64,000 nucleotides of DNA from Magnetospirillum sp. 64-120 (lineage in GTDB: Bacteria > Pseudomonadota > Alphaproteobacteria > Rhodospirillales > Magnetospirillaceae), in assembly GCA_001898825.1 (NCBI GenBank), contig MKVK01000014.1:310001-374000 (forward strand), read 5' to 3'. The notes beneath the pieces were generated by a model, which was not told the DNA's origin, searched no databases, and worked only from the letters and a program-made list of their open reading frames with translations. A program made the position numbers and the translations under genes. Shown one piece after another: positions 17,903-26,686 of the stretch (positions are counted from its first letter, which is position 1; each line of letters begins with the position of its first letter).

Positions 17903-20332
17903 ATGCGAGCCGTCGGCAAAGAATATTGGTGGCTTTTCACCCTGGGTGCACTTGTCATCCTGGCCGCGGCCGGGCTTGGTCGTCATCTGCTGGCCGATTC
18001 ATTGCTGTCGTTGTCTCACGAACGGCTGATGGGTATTGCCCAAGTCAAGACCACCGAAATCAAAAACCGCCTGAACGAGATTCAGGCCGACGCCTTGATT
18101 TTCCTCCGTCGTCCGTCAGTGCGGGACGCCATGACCAATCAGGATCATCGGCAGACCGACCACCACCCGGTGCTGAACGCCGCCATCGCCGACGCCATCA
18201 AATACCAGCGCTTCACCGACATTCTGGTTTTTGACCGCGACGGCCGGCAAACCCATCCGGCCCCGACCCAAACGCCCCGACCAGAGGTCGACCAGGCGGT
18301 CCACGACGCCTTGGCCAGCGGCCAGACACGATTGATCGACCTGCATGAATCCGAAGGGGAAATCGTCTTCGGCTATGCCATCCCCCGGATCGAACAGGGT
18401 CGGGTGGCCGGCGTCGCCTATTTCGAGCGCTCGGCCCGCGCCGACCTGTACGGCACCCTGGCGCAATGGCACGACCCCTCGCTGGCCGGCGAATCCTTGC
18501 TGGCGGAAAGAAAAGGTGACGGCGTCCGCTTTCTCAGCCCGCTGGCCTTTCGTCCAGAGCTTCTTCCCCTGACACTGATCCTGCCCGGAAACGACGACAA
18601 GGTTCTGGCGGTCAAAGGACTGAACAGCCAAACCGGCTTGGTCGAAGGCCGGGATTATGCGGGAAACGACGTCATCGGCGCCACCTACCGCATCGACGGC
18701 ACGCCCTGGGTCATCGTCGCCAAGGCGTTGCGATCCGACGTCATGGAGCTGGCCAACGTGGTCAGCCTGGTCAGCGCCGTCACCGCCATCCTTTTGTTGG
18801 CCACCTTCTCGGTGGCGCTGTTGGGCATCTTGCGCAACCGCCATCAACGCCACATGGTGGAACAGCATTCCACCATGAAGGCGATCCTGGACAACCTGCC
18901 CCAGGGCGTGGTGCTGCTGGATCGGGAATTGCGGGTCCAGGCCTATAACAGCGGCGCCTACCAGATATTTGGCCTGCCCGCCGATTCCTATGCCATCGGC
19001 AAGCCGTTTTCGCTGGTCCTGCGGCAATGGGCGGATCATTGCGGCTTTGGCCCGACCGCGCTGGAACGCGCCCTGAAGAGCATGGGATCGCCCGTCCCCT
19101 TGCGTTTCGAGATGCCGATCCGCGCCGATGGCGGCAAGGGCTGGTGCACCCTGACCCACACGCCCCTGGACAATGGCGGCTTCATCCGCACCTTTGCCGA
19201 CATCACGGCGCTGAAACAGGCGGAAGACCGGATCAAGACGTTGAATTCCAACTTCCTGACCATGTTGGACAACGCCCGCGACTTCATCTACTTCAAGGAT
19301 GCCGACAGCCGTATCGTCTTTTGCAGCCAGGCCATGGCCGACATCACCGGACACGCCAACTGGCGCGACATGGTGGGCAAGCACGATTTCGAACTCTTCC
19401 CGCCCGACACTGCCAAAATCTATAACGACGAAGAAAAGCCGGTGTTCGAAAAGGGCGAAAGCGTCGTCAACAAGGTCAATCCCTATTACGACGAAAACGG
19501 CAAGACCGGCTGGGTCGAAACCAACAAATGGCCGATTTTCGACGAAGCCGGAACCCAAGTGGTGGGGATTTTCGGCATCAGCCGCGACATCACCGAACGC
19601 ATGAACCTTGAAATCGCCCTGGAACGGTCGAACACCGAACTGGAACAATTCGCCTATGTGGTGTCGCACGACTTGCGCCAGCCGTTGCGCATGATTTCCA
19701 GCTATACTGGCCTGCTGGCGCGGCAACTGGGGGGCGACCTTGATGACCGCGCCAGGGAATACCTGGCCTATATCCTGGACGGCAGCAAACGCATGAACGA
19801 CATGATGGCGTCGCTGCTGGAATATTCCCGCGTCGGCCGCAGGGGCGAGCCCATGCAGAAGGTCGACACGCGCCTCGTGGCCGAAGAAGCGGTCCATTTC
19901 CTGACCCCCATCGTCGCGGAAACCGGCGCCCGGATCGCCTTTGACGGGGAATGGCCGCAAATCGAAGCCAGCCCTAACGAACTGACCCGCCTGTTCCAAA
20001 ATCTGGTCGGCAACGCGCTGAAATACCAGCCGGCCGGGAACTCGCCCCAGGTGGTGGTCAAGTCCTGGAACAAGGGCAAGGAACACCTGTTCTCGGTCAC
20101 CGACAACGGTATCGGCATCGACCCCGCCCAGGCCGACCGCCTGTTCAAGGTGTTCCAGCGGCTGCATGCCGGCGACCGCTACGAAGGCAGCGGCATCGGT
20201 CTGGCGGTGTGCCGCAAGATCGTCGAACGCCATGGCGGCAGCATCTGGCTGGATGGCGAATTCCCCGGACCGGGCGCCCGTTTCGTGTTTTCGCTGCCCG
20301 GCGACGGCGCGGCAAACCGCGCCGCCCCATGA
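17903..20332 (+). CDS. Membrane-bound PAS sensor histidine kinase
   Basis: About 809 residues. One N-terminal membrane helix (TLGALVILAAAGLGRHLL), a periplasmic sensor of about 250 residues of Cache-like character, a second membrane helix near 283-310, two PAS domains (about 325-440 and 447-570), a HisKA domain with phospho-acceptor His589 (YVVSHDLRQPLRM), and an ATPase domain with NLVGNALKYQ, DNGIGID and GSGIGLAVC. All kinase motifs are intact. It is related to the phytochrome-type HisKA group. No receiver gene adjoins it, so its partner is elsewhere. The in-frame TTG at 17900 is a possible alternative start. Confidence 0.88.
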   Translation: MRAVGKEYWWLFTLGALVILAAAGLGRHLLADSLLSLSHERLMGIAQVKTTEIKNRLNEIQADALIFLRRPSVRDAMTNQDHRQTDHHPVLNAAIADAIKYQRFTDILVFDRDGRQTHPAPTQTPRPEVDQAVHDALASGQTRLIDLHESEGEIVFGYAIPRIEQGRVAGVAYFERSARADLYGTLAQWHDPSLAGESLLAERKGDGVRFLSPLAFRPELLPLTLILPGNDDKVLAVKGLNSQTGLVEGRDYAGNDVIGATYRIDGTPWVIVAKALRSDVMELANVVSLVSAVTAILLLATFSVALLGILRNRHQRHMVEQHSTMKAILDNLPQGVVLLDRELRVQAYNSGAYQIFGLPADSYAIGKPFSLVLRQWADHCGFGPTALERALKSMGSPVPLRFEMPIRADGGKGWCTLTHTPLDNGGFIRTFADITALKQAEDRIKTLNSNFLTMLDNARDFIYFKDADSRIVFCSQAMADITGHANWRDMVGKHDFELFPPDTAKIYNDEEKPVFEKGESVVNKVNPYYDENGKTGWVETNKWPIFDEAGTQVVGIFGISRDITERMNLEIALERSNTELEQFAYVVSHDLRQPLRMISSYTGLLARQLGGDLDDRAREYLAYILDGSKRMNDMMASLLEYSRVGRRGEPMQKVDTRLVAEEAVHFLTPIVAETGARIAFDGEWPQIEASPNELTRLFQNLVGNALKYQPAGNSPQVVVKSWNKGKEHLFSVTDNGIGIDPAQADRLFKVFQRLHAGDRYEGSGIGLAVCRKIVERHGGSIWLDGEFPGPGARFVFSLPGDGAANRAAP

Positions 20333-20335
20333 CGA

Positions 20336-20533
20336 TCAGCCGCCGGCGGCCTTCAGATCCTTGCGGGCCTGGGCCAGCTTGGCATGCAGTTCATGGCAGT
20401 GGGCGGCGATTTCCGGGATCTTTTCCCAGTTCACCGGCAGTTCCTCGGACAGGTCGTGCAAATCCATCTTGGCCTGGGTCGCCTGGGTGGACAACTTCTT
20501 GACGGCCGCCTTCAGGGTATCGATGTCGCTCAT
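20336..20533 (-). CDS. CCE_0567-like small helical protein (PF05082 type)
   Basis: 65 residues forming a two-helix hairpin: DIDTLKAAVKKLSTQATQAK, then MDLHDLSEELPVNWEKIPEI. The segment ATQAKMDLHDLSEELP and the following WEKIPE match the small proteins usually encoded beside nifX in nitrogen-fixation clusters. No nif gene is present here, which is unusual if the assignment is right. ATG 20533 is used. It converges on the histidine kinase gene with three bases between stops. Confidence 0.6.
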   Translation of the reverse strand: MSDIDTLKAAVKKLSTQATQAKMDLHDLSEELPVNWEKIPEIAAHCHELHAKLAQARKDLKAAGG

Positions 20534-20899
20534 GGGCTTACTCGCTGGTCGCTTCGGCGGAAGCAGGGCCAGACTACCCAATGCTTAAAATCATGGCAAT
20601 TTGGAATGATGGCGTTTTTTTGTCCAAGGCACCGCCGCCCGCAGGGGGGAGGGGGGATAGCGGGCGGCGGCCTTGGGCGGAGCGTCGTCCTGGGGGGGGG
20701 GATGGAGGACGAACCGCCTATCCAGTCGGTGGAAGGAGATCGGGGATCGCGGTGACCACCTCCAACCTTTCGGCGTGACTTGATACTAGCCGCGACCTTG
20801 CCGCGAAGAAACGACACGGAGGTGTAACCCGCATCCTCTTTTCGTCAGCCTGTCCCAACCTTGGTTGGACGCAACGACGTCAGATTCCAGACCATGGTA
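20534..20899. other. Gene-free stretch with extreme G-tracts
   Basis: No convincing coding sequence lies here. Short open frames on both strands have proline- or arginine-rich, family-less translations. The plus strand carries G6-A-G6 at 20644-20656, GGG at 20662-20664 and 20675-20677, then ten consecutive G at 20692-20701. The first four runs meet a G-quadruplex pattern with short loops. The stretch separates two minus-strand genes and may hold the promoter of the small CCE_0567-like gene. Confidence 0.5.
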
Positions 20900-21838
20900 T
20901 TACCGGCTGGCGTATACCACCAGGATCACCGACAAGACCGGCACTGACGCGATGGTGGAAAGCAAGATAACCTGGGACGTGCGCTCCACATAGACCTTGT
21001 ACTGGTTGGCCATGACGAAGGTCAGCGCCCCGGTGGGCAAAGCCGCCAACAAAAGCGTCGCCCCGGTCCAGAAGCGGTCCAGCGGGAACACGGTTTCGAT
21101 CAGCCCCCAGGCCAGCAGCGGATGGACCAGCAGCTTCAGCGGCACCATCCACCCCACGTGACGCAGCCCCAGTTCCAAGGGCCGGCCGGCCAGGAAGACG
21201 CCGATGGCGAACAACGCGCAGGGACCGGCCGCCGCCCCGGTCAGCTGGCACAGGTTGACCACCGGCTGCGGCACGGCAAGCCCGGTCAGGTTCCAGGCCA
21301 GACCGGCCAACGACGACACGATCAGCGGGTTCTTGATCAATCCCTTGCCGACGCTGGCGAAGGCGCGCCCCAGGCCATGGCCGTGCGAACGGGCCATTTC
21401 CATGGTGATGACCGCCAAACCGATCATCACCACGCTCATGATCACCGTGGCGATGATGGCGGGCAGCAGATGGTCGGCCCCCCAGGCGGCCAGGAACAGC
21501 GGAATGCCCATATAGCCGGTATTCGAGAAACTGGCGTTCAGCGCCTGCAACGAATTGACTTCCGGCCCGTCGGCGCGGCCCTTCAGCCAGCCCAAGGCCC
21601 AGCCCAGGGCGTAAACCATCAGCATCGAGCCCAAGAAGGCGCCGATGAAGTTCAGGTTGAAGATGTCGCCCAGGGGCTGGCGGGCCATGGACAGCAACAG
21701 CACCGCCGGCAGGGCGAACCAATAAACGAAAGCCGACAGCGCCGACGAAGCTTCCTGGCCCAACACCGTGCGCCCGCCGCCATAGCCCGCCAGGATGATG
21801 GCGAAGACCGGCAACGCGACGTCGAAGACAACCTGCAT
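20900..21838 (-). CDS. AEC family transporter (second copy)
   Basis: 312 residues with ten predicted membrane helices; same family as the gene at 3050-3988 but clearly divergent. Landmarks are IILAGYGGGRTVLG, NASFSNTGYMGIPLFLAAWG (the conserved N-x-G-Y/F-MG-P motif) and GKGLIKNPLIVSSLAGLAWN. Being just downstream of the lactate oxidation genes on the same strand, it could carry lactate or a related monocarboxylate, but a pair of REP-like palindromes lies in between and no substrate residue is diagnostic. Confidence 0.85.
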   Translation of the reverse strand: MQVVFDVALPVFAIILAGYGGGRTVLGQEASSALSAFVYWFALPAVLLLSMARQPLGDIFNLNFIGAFLGSMLMVYALGWALGWLKGRADGPEVNSLQALNASFSNTGYMGIPLFLAAWGADHLLPAIIATVIMSVVMIGLAVITMEMARSHGHGLGRAFASVGKGLIKNPLIVSSLAGLAWNLTGLAVPQPVVNLCQLTGAAAGPCALFAIGVFLAGRPLELGLRHVGWMVPLKLLVHPLLAWGLIETVFPLDRFWTGATLLLAALPTGALTFVMANQYKVYVERTSQVILLSTIASVPVLSVILVVYASR

Positions 21839-21853
21839 GATCAGATTGTCTCC

Positions 21854-21936
21854 GTCATTCCCGCGAAAGCGGGAATCCAGGTGGTGTTACGATAACTTTT
21901 CCGCGACTCCTGGATGCCCGCCTGCGCGGGCATGAC
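21854..21936. repeat. Inverted pair of REP-like palindromes
   Basis: Two 28-base units face each other. Unit one (21854-21881) contains the hairpin ATTCCCGC-GAAA-GCGGGAAT; unit two (21909-21936) contains ATGCCCGC-CTGC-GCGGGCAT. Their outer ends are related as inverted copies (GTCAT...CCAGG and CCTGG...ATGAC). This is the layout of widespread dispersed REP/BIME-type elements. It lies between the D-lactate dehydrogenase stop and the AEC transporter start, and could attenuate or stabilise transcripts. Confidence 0.75.
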
Positions 21937-21964
21937 GCTCCTATTCATCATGCTGTCCCTTCCC

Positions 21965-24667
21965 TTACGACACCCGTTCGACCAGATGGATGATCGAACG
22001 ATAAGGGATGCCGGAATGGTCGGCCAGCCCGATTTCGCAGGTGCGGTTGGCGGAAAAGCCCTCATGGCAGCCTTCGGGGACCACCAGCTTGCGCAGCGCG
22101 TGGGCGTTCAGTTCCGGGGTGGTGAAACCCTTGTCGCCGGCGAAGCCGCAACAGGTGACGCCGTCGGGAACCACCACGGTTTCGGCGCAGGCGCGGGCCA
22201 CCGCCAGCAGCTTGTCTTCCAATCCCATCTTGCGCACCGAACACGGGATATGCAGCATCACCGCGCCCTTCAGCGGCTTCAGCGTCAGGCGCGGCAAGAT
22301 CAGGTCGTGCAAGGCCTCGACCGCGTCCAGCACCTTGGTAAAGCCCTTCAGCCGCGCCGAGCAGGTGGCGGTGTCCATGATCACCGGCACCTCGCCCTGT
22401 CGGGCCTGTTCCAACACCGCGGCCATTTCGCGGGCCTTGGCGTCGGCGATGTCGGCCATGCCCTTGCTGTCCCAGGGCTGGCCACAGCACAGGTTCCCCA
22501 GGTTCTGGGGGATGACCACGCGGAAACCGGCTTTCTTCAACAGGCTTTCGGTGGCGTCGGGCAGGCTTTGCTTGACCGGGTCGGCCAGCGCCGGCCCCAT
22601 GGCACGCGACGCACAGGACGGCACATAGACGACGACGTCATCCCCTGCCCCACCGCCGTGCAGCTTGGGCCGGGCCGGCGTCGGCAGGCGGCGGCGGTTG
22701 CGCGCCGTCCCCGCCACGGTGTCGGCCATTTCGGCCACACCCAAGCCCAGCTTGGTCAGGCCCATCAGGGTGCCGTAATGGTCGGCGGCGAACTGTCCGA
22801 CCTTGCGGGCGATGTTGCCCTGCTTGCGGCCACGCAGGGCCTTGATCAGGCTGCCGGTCTCGATGCCCACCGGACAGGCGGTGGCGCACAACCCGCAGGC
22901 GGCGCAGGTCTCAAGCCCGTGATAATCGTAAAGAGCGCCGATTTCCTGACGGCGCGCCGGTTCGGCCACCGCCATTTCGCGCCAGCCGACGATGCGCTGG
23001 CGGGGCGACAGGGTCAGCATGTGGCTGGGGCACATGCGCTCGCAGAACCCACATTCGATGCAGGTGTCCACCAGCGGGTCGGCGGCGGGCAACGCCTTTA
23101 AATCCTTCAGATGGGCCTGCGGGTCACGGTTCAGGATGACCCCGGGGTTCAGCATGCCGGCCGGGTCCAGAAGCTCCTTGATGTCCCACATCAGGGCGGT
23201 GGCCGCCGCCCCCCATTCCATTTCCACATAGGGCGCCATGTTGCGGCCGGTGCCGTGCTCGGCCTTCAGCGAGCCGTCGTATTTTTCCACCACCAGCTTG
23301 GCCACGTCGTCCATGAAGGCGCCATAGCGGTCGATCTCGGACGCGTTGCCGAAATCCTGGGTGAAGACGAAGTGCAAATTGCCTTCCAGGGCATGGCCGA
23401 AAATGATGGCCTCGGTATAGCCATGGGTCAGGAACAGCGCCTGCAAGTCGGTGGTGGCGGCGGCCAGGTCTTCCACCCGGAAGGCCACGTCCTCGATGAT
23501 CACCGTGGTGCCGACGGGCCGCACCGCGCCCACCGCCGGGAACAGGCCCTTGCGGATTTTCCAATACTTGGCGCCCTCGGCGGCGTCGGTGGTGAAGCTG
23601 ACCGGGCCGATGGTGGCGATGCCATCCAAGCACCCGATGATGGCGGCGATGTTGTCTTGAAGGCTGGCCGCGTCGGCGGCACGGGTTTCCACCAGCAGTG
23701 CCGCGGCGGTCTCGGGCAACTCGGCCAGACCGGCGGGCATGCCGGGCTTGCCGGTAACGCTGCGCAGCGCCGCGCGGTCCATCAATTCCACCGCCGAAAC
23801 CGGGCTGGTCTTCAGCCGCGCCACCGCCTGGGCCGCCAGGGCGGCATCGGGGAAGAACACCAGGGCGTTGGCCTTGTTGGCGTGGTCGGGCACGGTGTCA
23901 TAGGTGATTTCGGCGATGAAGCCGAGCGTCCCTTCCGACCCGATCATCAGATGGGTCAGGATGTCGATGGGATCGCTGTAATCCACCAGGGCGTTCAGCG
24001 CGTATCCGGTGGTGTTCTTGATGGCGAATTTCTTGGCAATGCGGGCGGCCAGGGTGGCATCGGCGCGGGTGCGTTCCCCCAATTCGGCCAGCTTTTGCAA
24101 CAGCGCCCCGTGGCTGGCGCGGAAAGCCGCCACCGAGTCCGCATCGCCGGTATCCACCAAGGTGCCGTCGGCCAGGATCAGCCGCATGGCGGCCAGGGTC
24201 CGATAGGAATTCTGCGCCGTGCCGCAACACATGCCCGACGCGTTGTTGGCGGCGATGCCGCCGATCTTGGCGGAATCGATGCTGGCCGGGTCGGGGCCGA
24301 TCTTGCGGCCAAAGGCGGCCAGACGACGGTTGGCCTCGGCGCCGATGACGCCGGGCTGCAGACGGATGCGTTCGCCGCCTTGTTCGACCACCGCGCCGCC
24401 CCAACCGTCGCCCAGCAACAGCAGCACCGAATCGCTGACCGCTTGCCCCGACAACGAGGTGCCGGCAGCGCGGAAGGTGACGCTGACGCCTTCTTCGGCG
24501 CAGGCGGCCAGGGTCGCCTTGACCTCGGCCTCGGTGTCGGCCTTGACCACCAGTTTGGGGATCAGCCGGTAAAAGCTGGCATCGGTGCCATAGGCCAACA
24601 GACGCAAGGGGTCGTCGATCAGACGGTCGGCCGGGATCAACGCAGACAGACGGGATTTCACGCTCAT
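21965..24667 (-). CDS. FAD- and Fe-S-binding D-lactate dehydrogenase/glycolate oxidase type
   Basis: A 900-residue respiratory dehydrogenase that oxidises D-lactate or a related 2-hydroxy acid and passes electrons to quinone. An FAD_binding_4 domain (about 35-260, VTFRAAGTSLSGQAV, IGGIAANNASGMCCGTAQ) is followed by a FAD-oxidase C domain (to about 515), two [4Fe-4S] motifs (CIECGFCERMCP near 536; CAACGLCATACP near 588), and two CCG domains (GNLCCGQPWDSKG; GVTCCGFAGDKGF). It is last in the lut operon; its ATG overlaps the lutC stop by four bases. D-lactate is the likeliest substrate from context, complementing the L-lactate-type LutABC. Confidence 0.9.
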   Translation of the reverse strand: MSVKSRLSALIPADRLIDDPLRLLAYGTDASFYRLIPKLVVKADTEAEVKATLAACAEEGVSVTFRAAGTSLSGQAVSDSVLLLLGDGWGGAVVEQGGERIRLQPGVIGAEANRRLAAFGRKIGPDPASIDSAKIGGIAANNASGMCCGTAQNSYRTLAAMRLILADGTLVDTGDADSVAAFRASHGALLQKLAELGERTRADATLAARIAKKFAIKNTTGYALNALVDYSDPIDILTHLMIGSEGTLGFIAEITYDTVPDHANKANALVFFPDAALAAQAVARLKTSPVSAVELMDRAALRSVTGKPGMPAGLAELPETAAALLVETRAADAASLQDNIAAIIGCLDGIATIGPVSFTTDAAEGAKYWKIRKGLFPAVGAVRPVGTTVIIEDVAFRVEDLAAATTDLQALFLTHGYTEAIIFGHALEGNLHFVFTQDFGNASEIDRYGAFMDDVAKLVVEKYDGSLKAEHGTGRNMAPYVEMEWGAAATALMWDIKELLDPAGMLNPGVILNRDPQAHLKDLKALPAADPLVDTCIECGFCERMCPSHMLTLSPRQRIVGWREMAVAEPARRQEIGALYDYHGLETCAACGLCATACPVGIETGSLIKALRGRKQGNIARKVGQFAADHYGTLMGLTKLGLGVAEMADTVAGTARNRRRLPTPARPKLHGGGAGDDVVVYVPSCASRAMGPALADPVKQSLPDATESLLKKAGFRVVIPQNLGNLCCGQPWDSKGMADIADAKAREMAAVLEQARQGEVPVIMDTATCSARLKGFTKVLDAVEALHDLILPRLTLKPLKGAVMLHIPCSVRKMGLEDKLLAVARACAETVVVPDGVTCCGFAGDKGFTTPELNAHALRKLVVPEGCHEGFSANRTCEIGLADHSGIPYRSIIHLVERVS

Positions 24668-25272
24668 TGCAGCACCAGGACGATCAATTCCTTGGGACCA
24701 TGGACGCCATAGGCCAGGGTCTGTTCGATGTCGGCGGTCTTGGACGGCCCGGAAATCAACAACAAGTTGGTGGGCATCGCCGCCGCCCAGCCCTGGGCTT
24801 CGATGATCTGAGCCAGATTGTCGGCGATGTCGTCCGCCTTCAGCAGCGCCACATGGATGGGCGGCAGCAAGGATGCCAGACGCGGTTCATCCACATCGGG
24901 GACCACCACCAAGGACCCGGTCTCGGCGATGGCGCCCCGCGTGGTGGTCACGCAGGCGTCGATGCCCGACACCAGTTGGTCTTTGAAGTCCTCGACCGGC
25001 GCGTCATAGGCGACGACGTCGTCCCAATCGATCCCCAGATGCGGCGCCGCCAGCACGCGGGCGACGTTCTTTTCCGCCAGGATCTTGCGCAGATGCGGCC
25101 GCCAGGTTTGCTCGGTGACCACATGGACCTCGCCATGCACCGCCTCGATCATCATGCGAAAGCGATCGAGGCGGTCGTTGAAGCTGGGCGCCTGCCAATA
25201 CGGGCGTTCCGGGGGTTGGACCTGGGGGGCGGCGCGCAGCCGGGCCAGGATGTTGGCGCGGGCCTCACTCAT
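24664..25272 (-). CDS. lutC: Lactate utilization protein LutC/LldG (LUD domain)
   Basis: 202 residues comprising one LUD domain; third subunit of the LutABC iron-sulfur L-lactate dehydrogenase. The C-terminal AAMPTNLLLISGPSKTADIEQTL and the end GPKELIVLVL are typical, with GAIAETGSLVVVPD in the middle. Overlaps its neighbours on both sides by a few bases, so expression is coupled. Confidence 0.88.
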   Translation of the reverse strand: MSEARANILARLRAAPQVQPPERPYWQAPSFNDRLDRFRMMIEAVHGEVHVVTEQTWRPHLRKILAEKNVARVLAAPHLGIDWDDVVAYDAPVEDFKDQLVSGIDACVTTTRGAIAETGSLVVVPDVDEPRLASLLPPIHVALLKADDIADNLAQIIEAQGWAAAMPTNLLLISGPSKTADIEQTLAYGVHGPKELIVLVLQ

Positions 25273-26686
25273 TGTCGTATCCCTTTTCCCGGGCCAGTTG
25301 GTGCAAGGTCTTGGCCGCGAATTTGGGCTTGGTGCGCACGCTGGTCCATTGCTTCAACAAAGGTGCGGCGGCGGGGATCAGGTTGCCCACCACCGACAGC
25401 GCCTTGGTCCCCACCTTGTAAGCGGCGGGATTGGCGTACATGGCCTGCCAGCCCTTCCACACGGCGCTTTCCACCGCCGAATGGCCCGAGCCGGCACCCT
25501 TGACCGCCGGGCTGGCGCTGGGCTCGGCCGCTTCGGTGCGCAGACGGACCAGGATGTCGGCGATGGGGATTTGTACCGGGCAGACCTCGACACAGGCATT
25601 GCACAATGTGGACGCATGCGGCAGGTCGCCGGCGCAGTCCAGCCCCGCCAGCTGCGGCGTCAGGATCTTGCCGATGGGACCGGGATAGACCGAGCCATAG
25701 GTGTGGCCGCCGACGCGGGAATAGACCGGGCAATGGTTCATGCAGGCGCCGCAGCGGATGCAGCGCAGGGTGTCGCGCAATTGTTCGTCGGCGTAAACCC
25801 GCGACCGGCCGTTGTCCAACAGCACCAGATGCACCTGGCGCGGCCCGTCCTGTTCGCCGGACTTTCGCGGGGAGGTGATCATGTTGACGTAAGTGGTGAT
25901 GGCCTGACCGGTGGCCGAACGCGGCAACAGCGCCAGAAGCGGCGCCACGTCGTCCAGCTTTTCCACCAGCTTCTCGATGCCGGCGACGGCGATGTGCAAC
26001 GGCGGCAACGTGGTGGACAACCGGCCGTTGCCTTCGTTTTCGATCAGCACCAGCGACCCGGTTTCCGCCACCAGGAAATTGGCCCCGGAAAGTCCAGCGT
26101 CGGCGCTGGCGAATTCACGCCGCAACACTTGGCGGGCTGCCGCCGTCAGCGCGTCCACATCCTCGGTATAGGGCTGGTTCTCGATGTTGTCGGTGAACAA
26201 TTGGGCGATCTCGCCCTTGTTCTTGTGGATGCACGGCATGACGATGTGGCTGGGCGCCTCGCCCGCCAGTTGGATGATGTATTCACCCAAATCCGATTCC
26301 ACCGCCTTGATGCCGTGGGCTTCCAGATGGGCGTTCAGGTGCATTTCCTCGGACACCATGGACTTGCCCTTGATCACCTTCTTGGCGCCGTGGGCGGTCA
26401 GGATTTCCAGGACGATGCGGTTGGCGTCGGCGGTGGTTTCGGCCCAATGCACGGTGATGCCGTTGGCAATGGCCTTTTGCTCGAATTCCTCCAGCAAATC
26501 GGGCAGCTGGGCCAAGGCGCGGGCCTTGATGGCGGCGCCCTTGGCGCGCAGCGCGGTCCAATTGTCCTTATCCTCGAACTGCGCGGCGCGCTTGGTCATC
26601 AGACCATCCATGGCACGGCGGAAATTGGCGCGCAATTGCGGGTTGTTCAGCGCGTCATGGGCGCGGGTGGAAAAATCAGCGGCCAT
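25265..26686 (-). CDS. lutB: Lactate utilization iron-sulfur protein LutB/LldF
   Basis: 473 residues: N-terminal LUD domain (GKSMVSEEMHLNAHLEAHGI, LVAETGSLVLIENEGNGR) and a ferredoxin-type domain with CIRCGACMNHCPVY and CNACVEVCPVQIP, holding two [4Fe-4S] clusters. With LutA and LutC it oxidises L-lactate to pyruvate. ATG 26686 was chosen to give the standard N-terminus (MAADFSTRAHDALNNP) and overlaps the lutA end by 11 bases. Confidence 0.92.
   Translation of the reverse strand: MAADFSTRAHDALNNPQLRANFRRAMDGLMTKRAAQFEDKDNWTALRAKGAAIKARALAQLPDLLEEFEQKAIANGITVHWAETTADANRIVLEILTAHGAKKVIKGKSMVSEEMHLNAHLEAHGIKAVESDLGEYIIQLAGEAPSHIVMPCIHKNKGEIAQLFTDNIENQPYTEDVDALTAAARQVLRREFASADAGLSGANFLVAETGSLVLIENEGNGRLSTTLPPLHIAVAGIEKLVEKLDDVAPLLALLPRSATGQAITTYVNMITSPRKSGEQDGPRQVHLVLLDNGRSRVYADEQLRDTLRCIRCGACMNHCPVYSRVGGHTYGSVYPGPIGKILTPQLAGLDCAGDLPHASTLCNACVEVCPVQIPIADILVRLRTEAAEPSASPAVKGAGSGHSAVESAVWKGWQAMYANPAAYKVGTKALSVVGNLIPAAAPLLKQWTSVRTKPKFAAKTLHQLAREKGYDNE

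Noticed and set aside
20530-20817. 95-codon minus-strand frame through the G-tract region
   Set aside because: Proline/arginine-rich translation driven by G/C runs; no conserved pattern.
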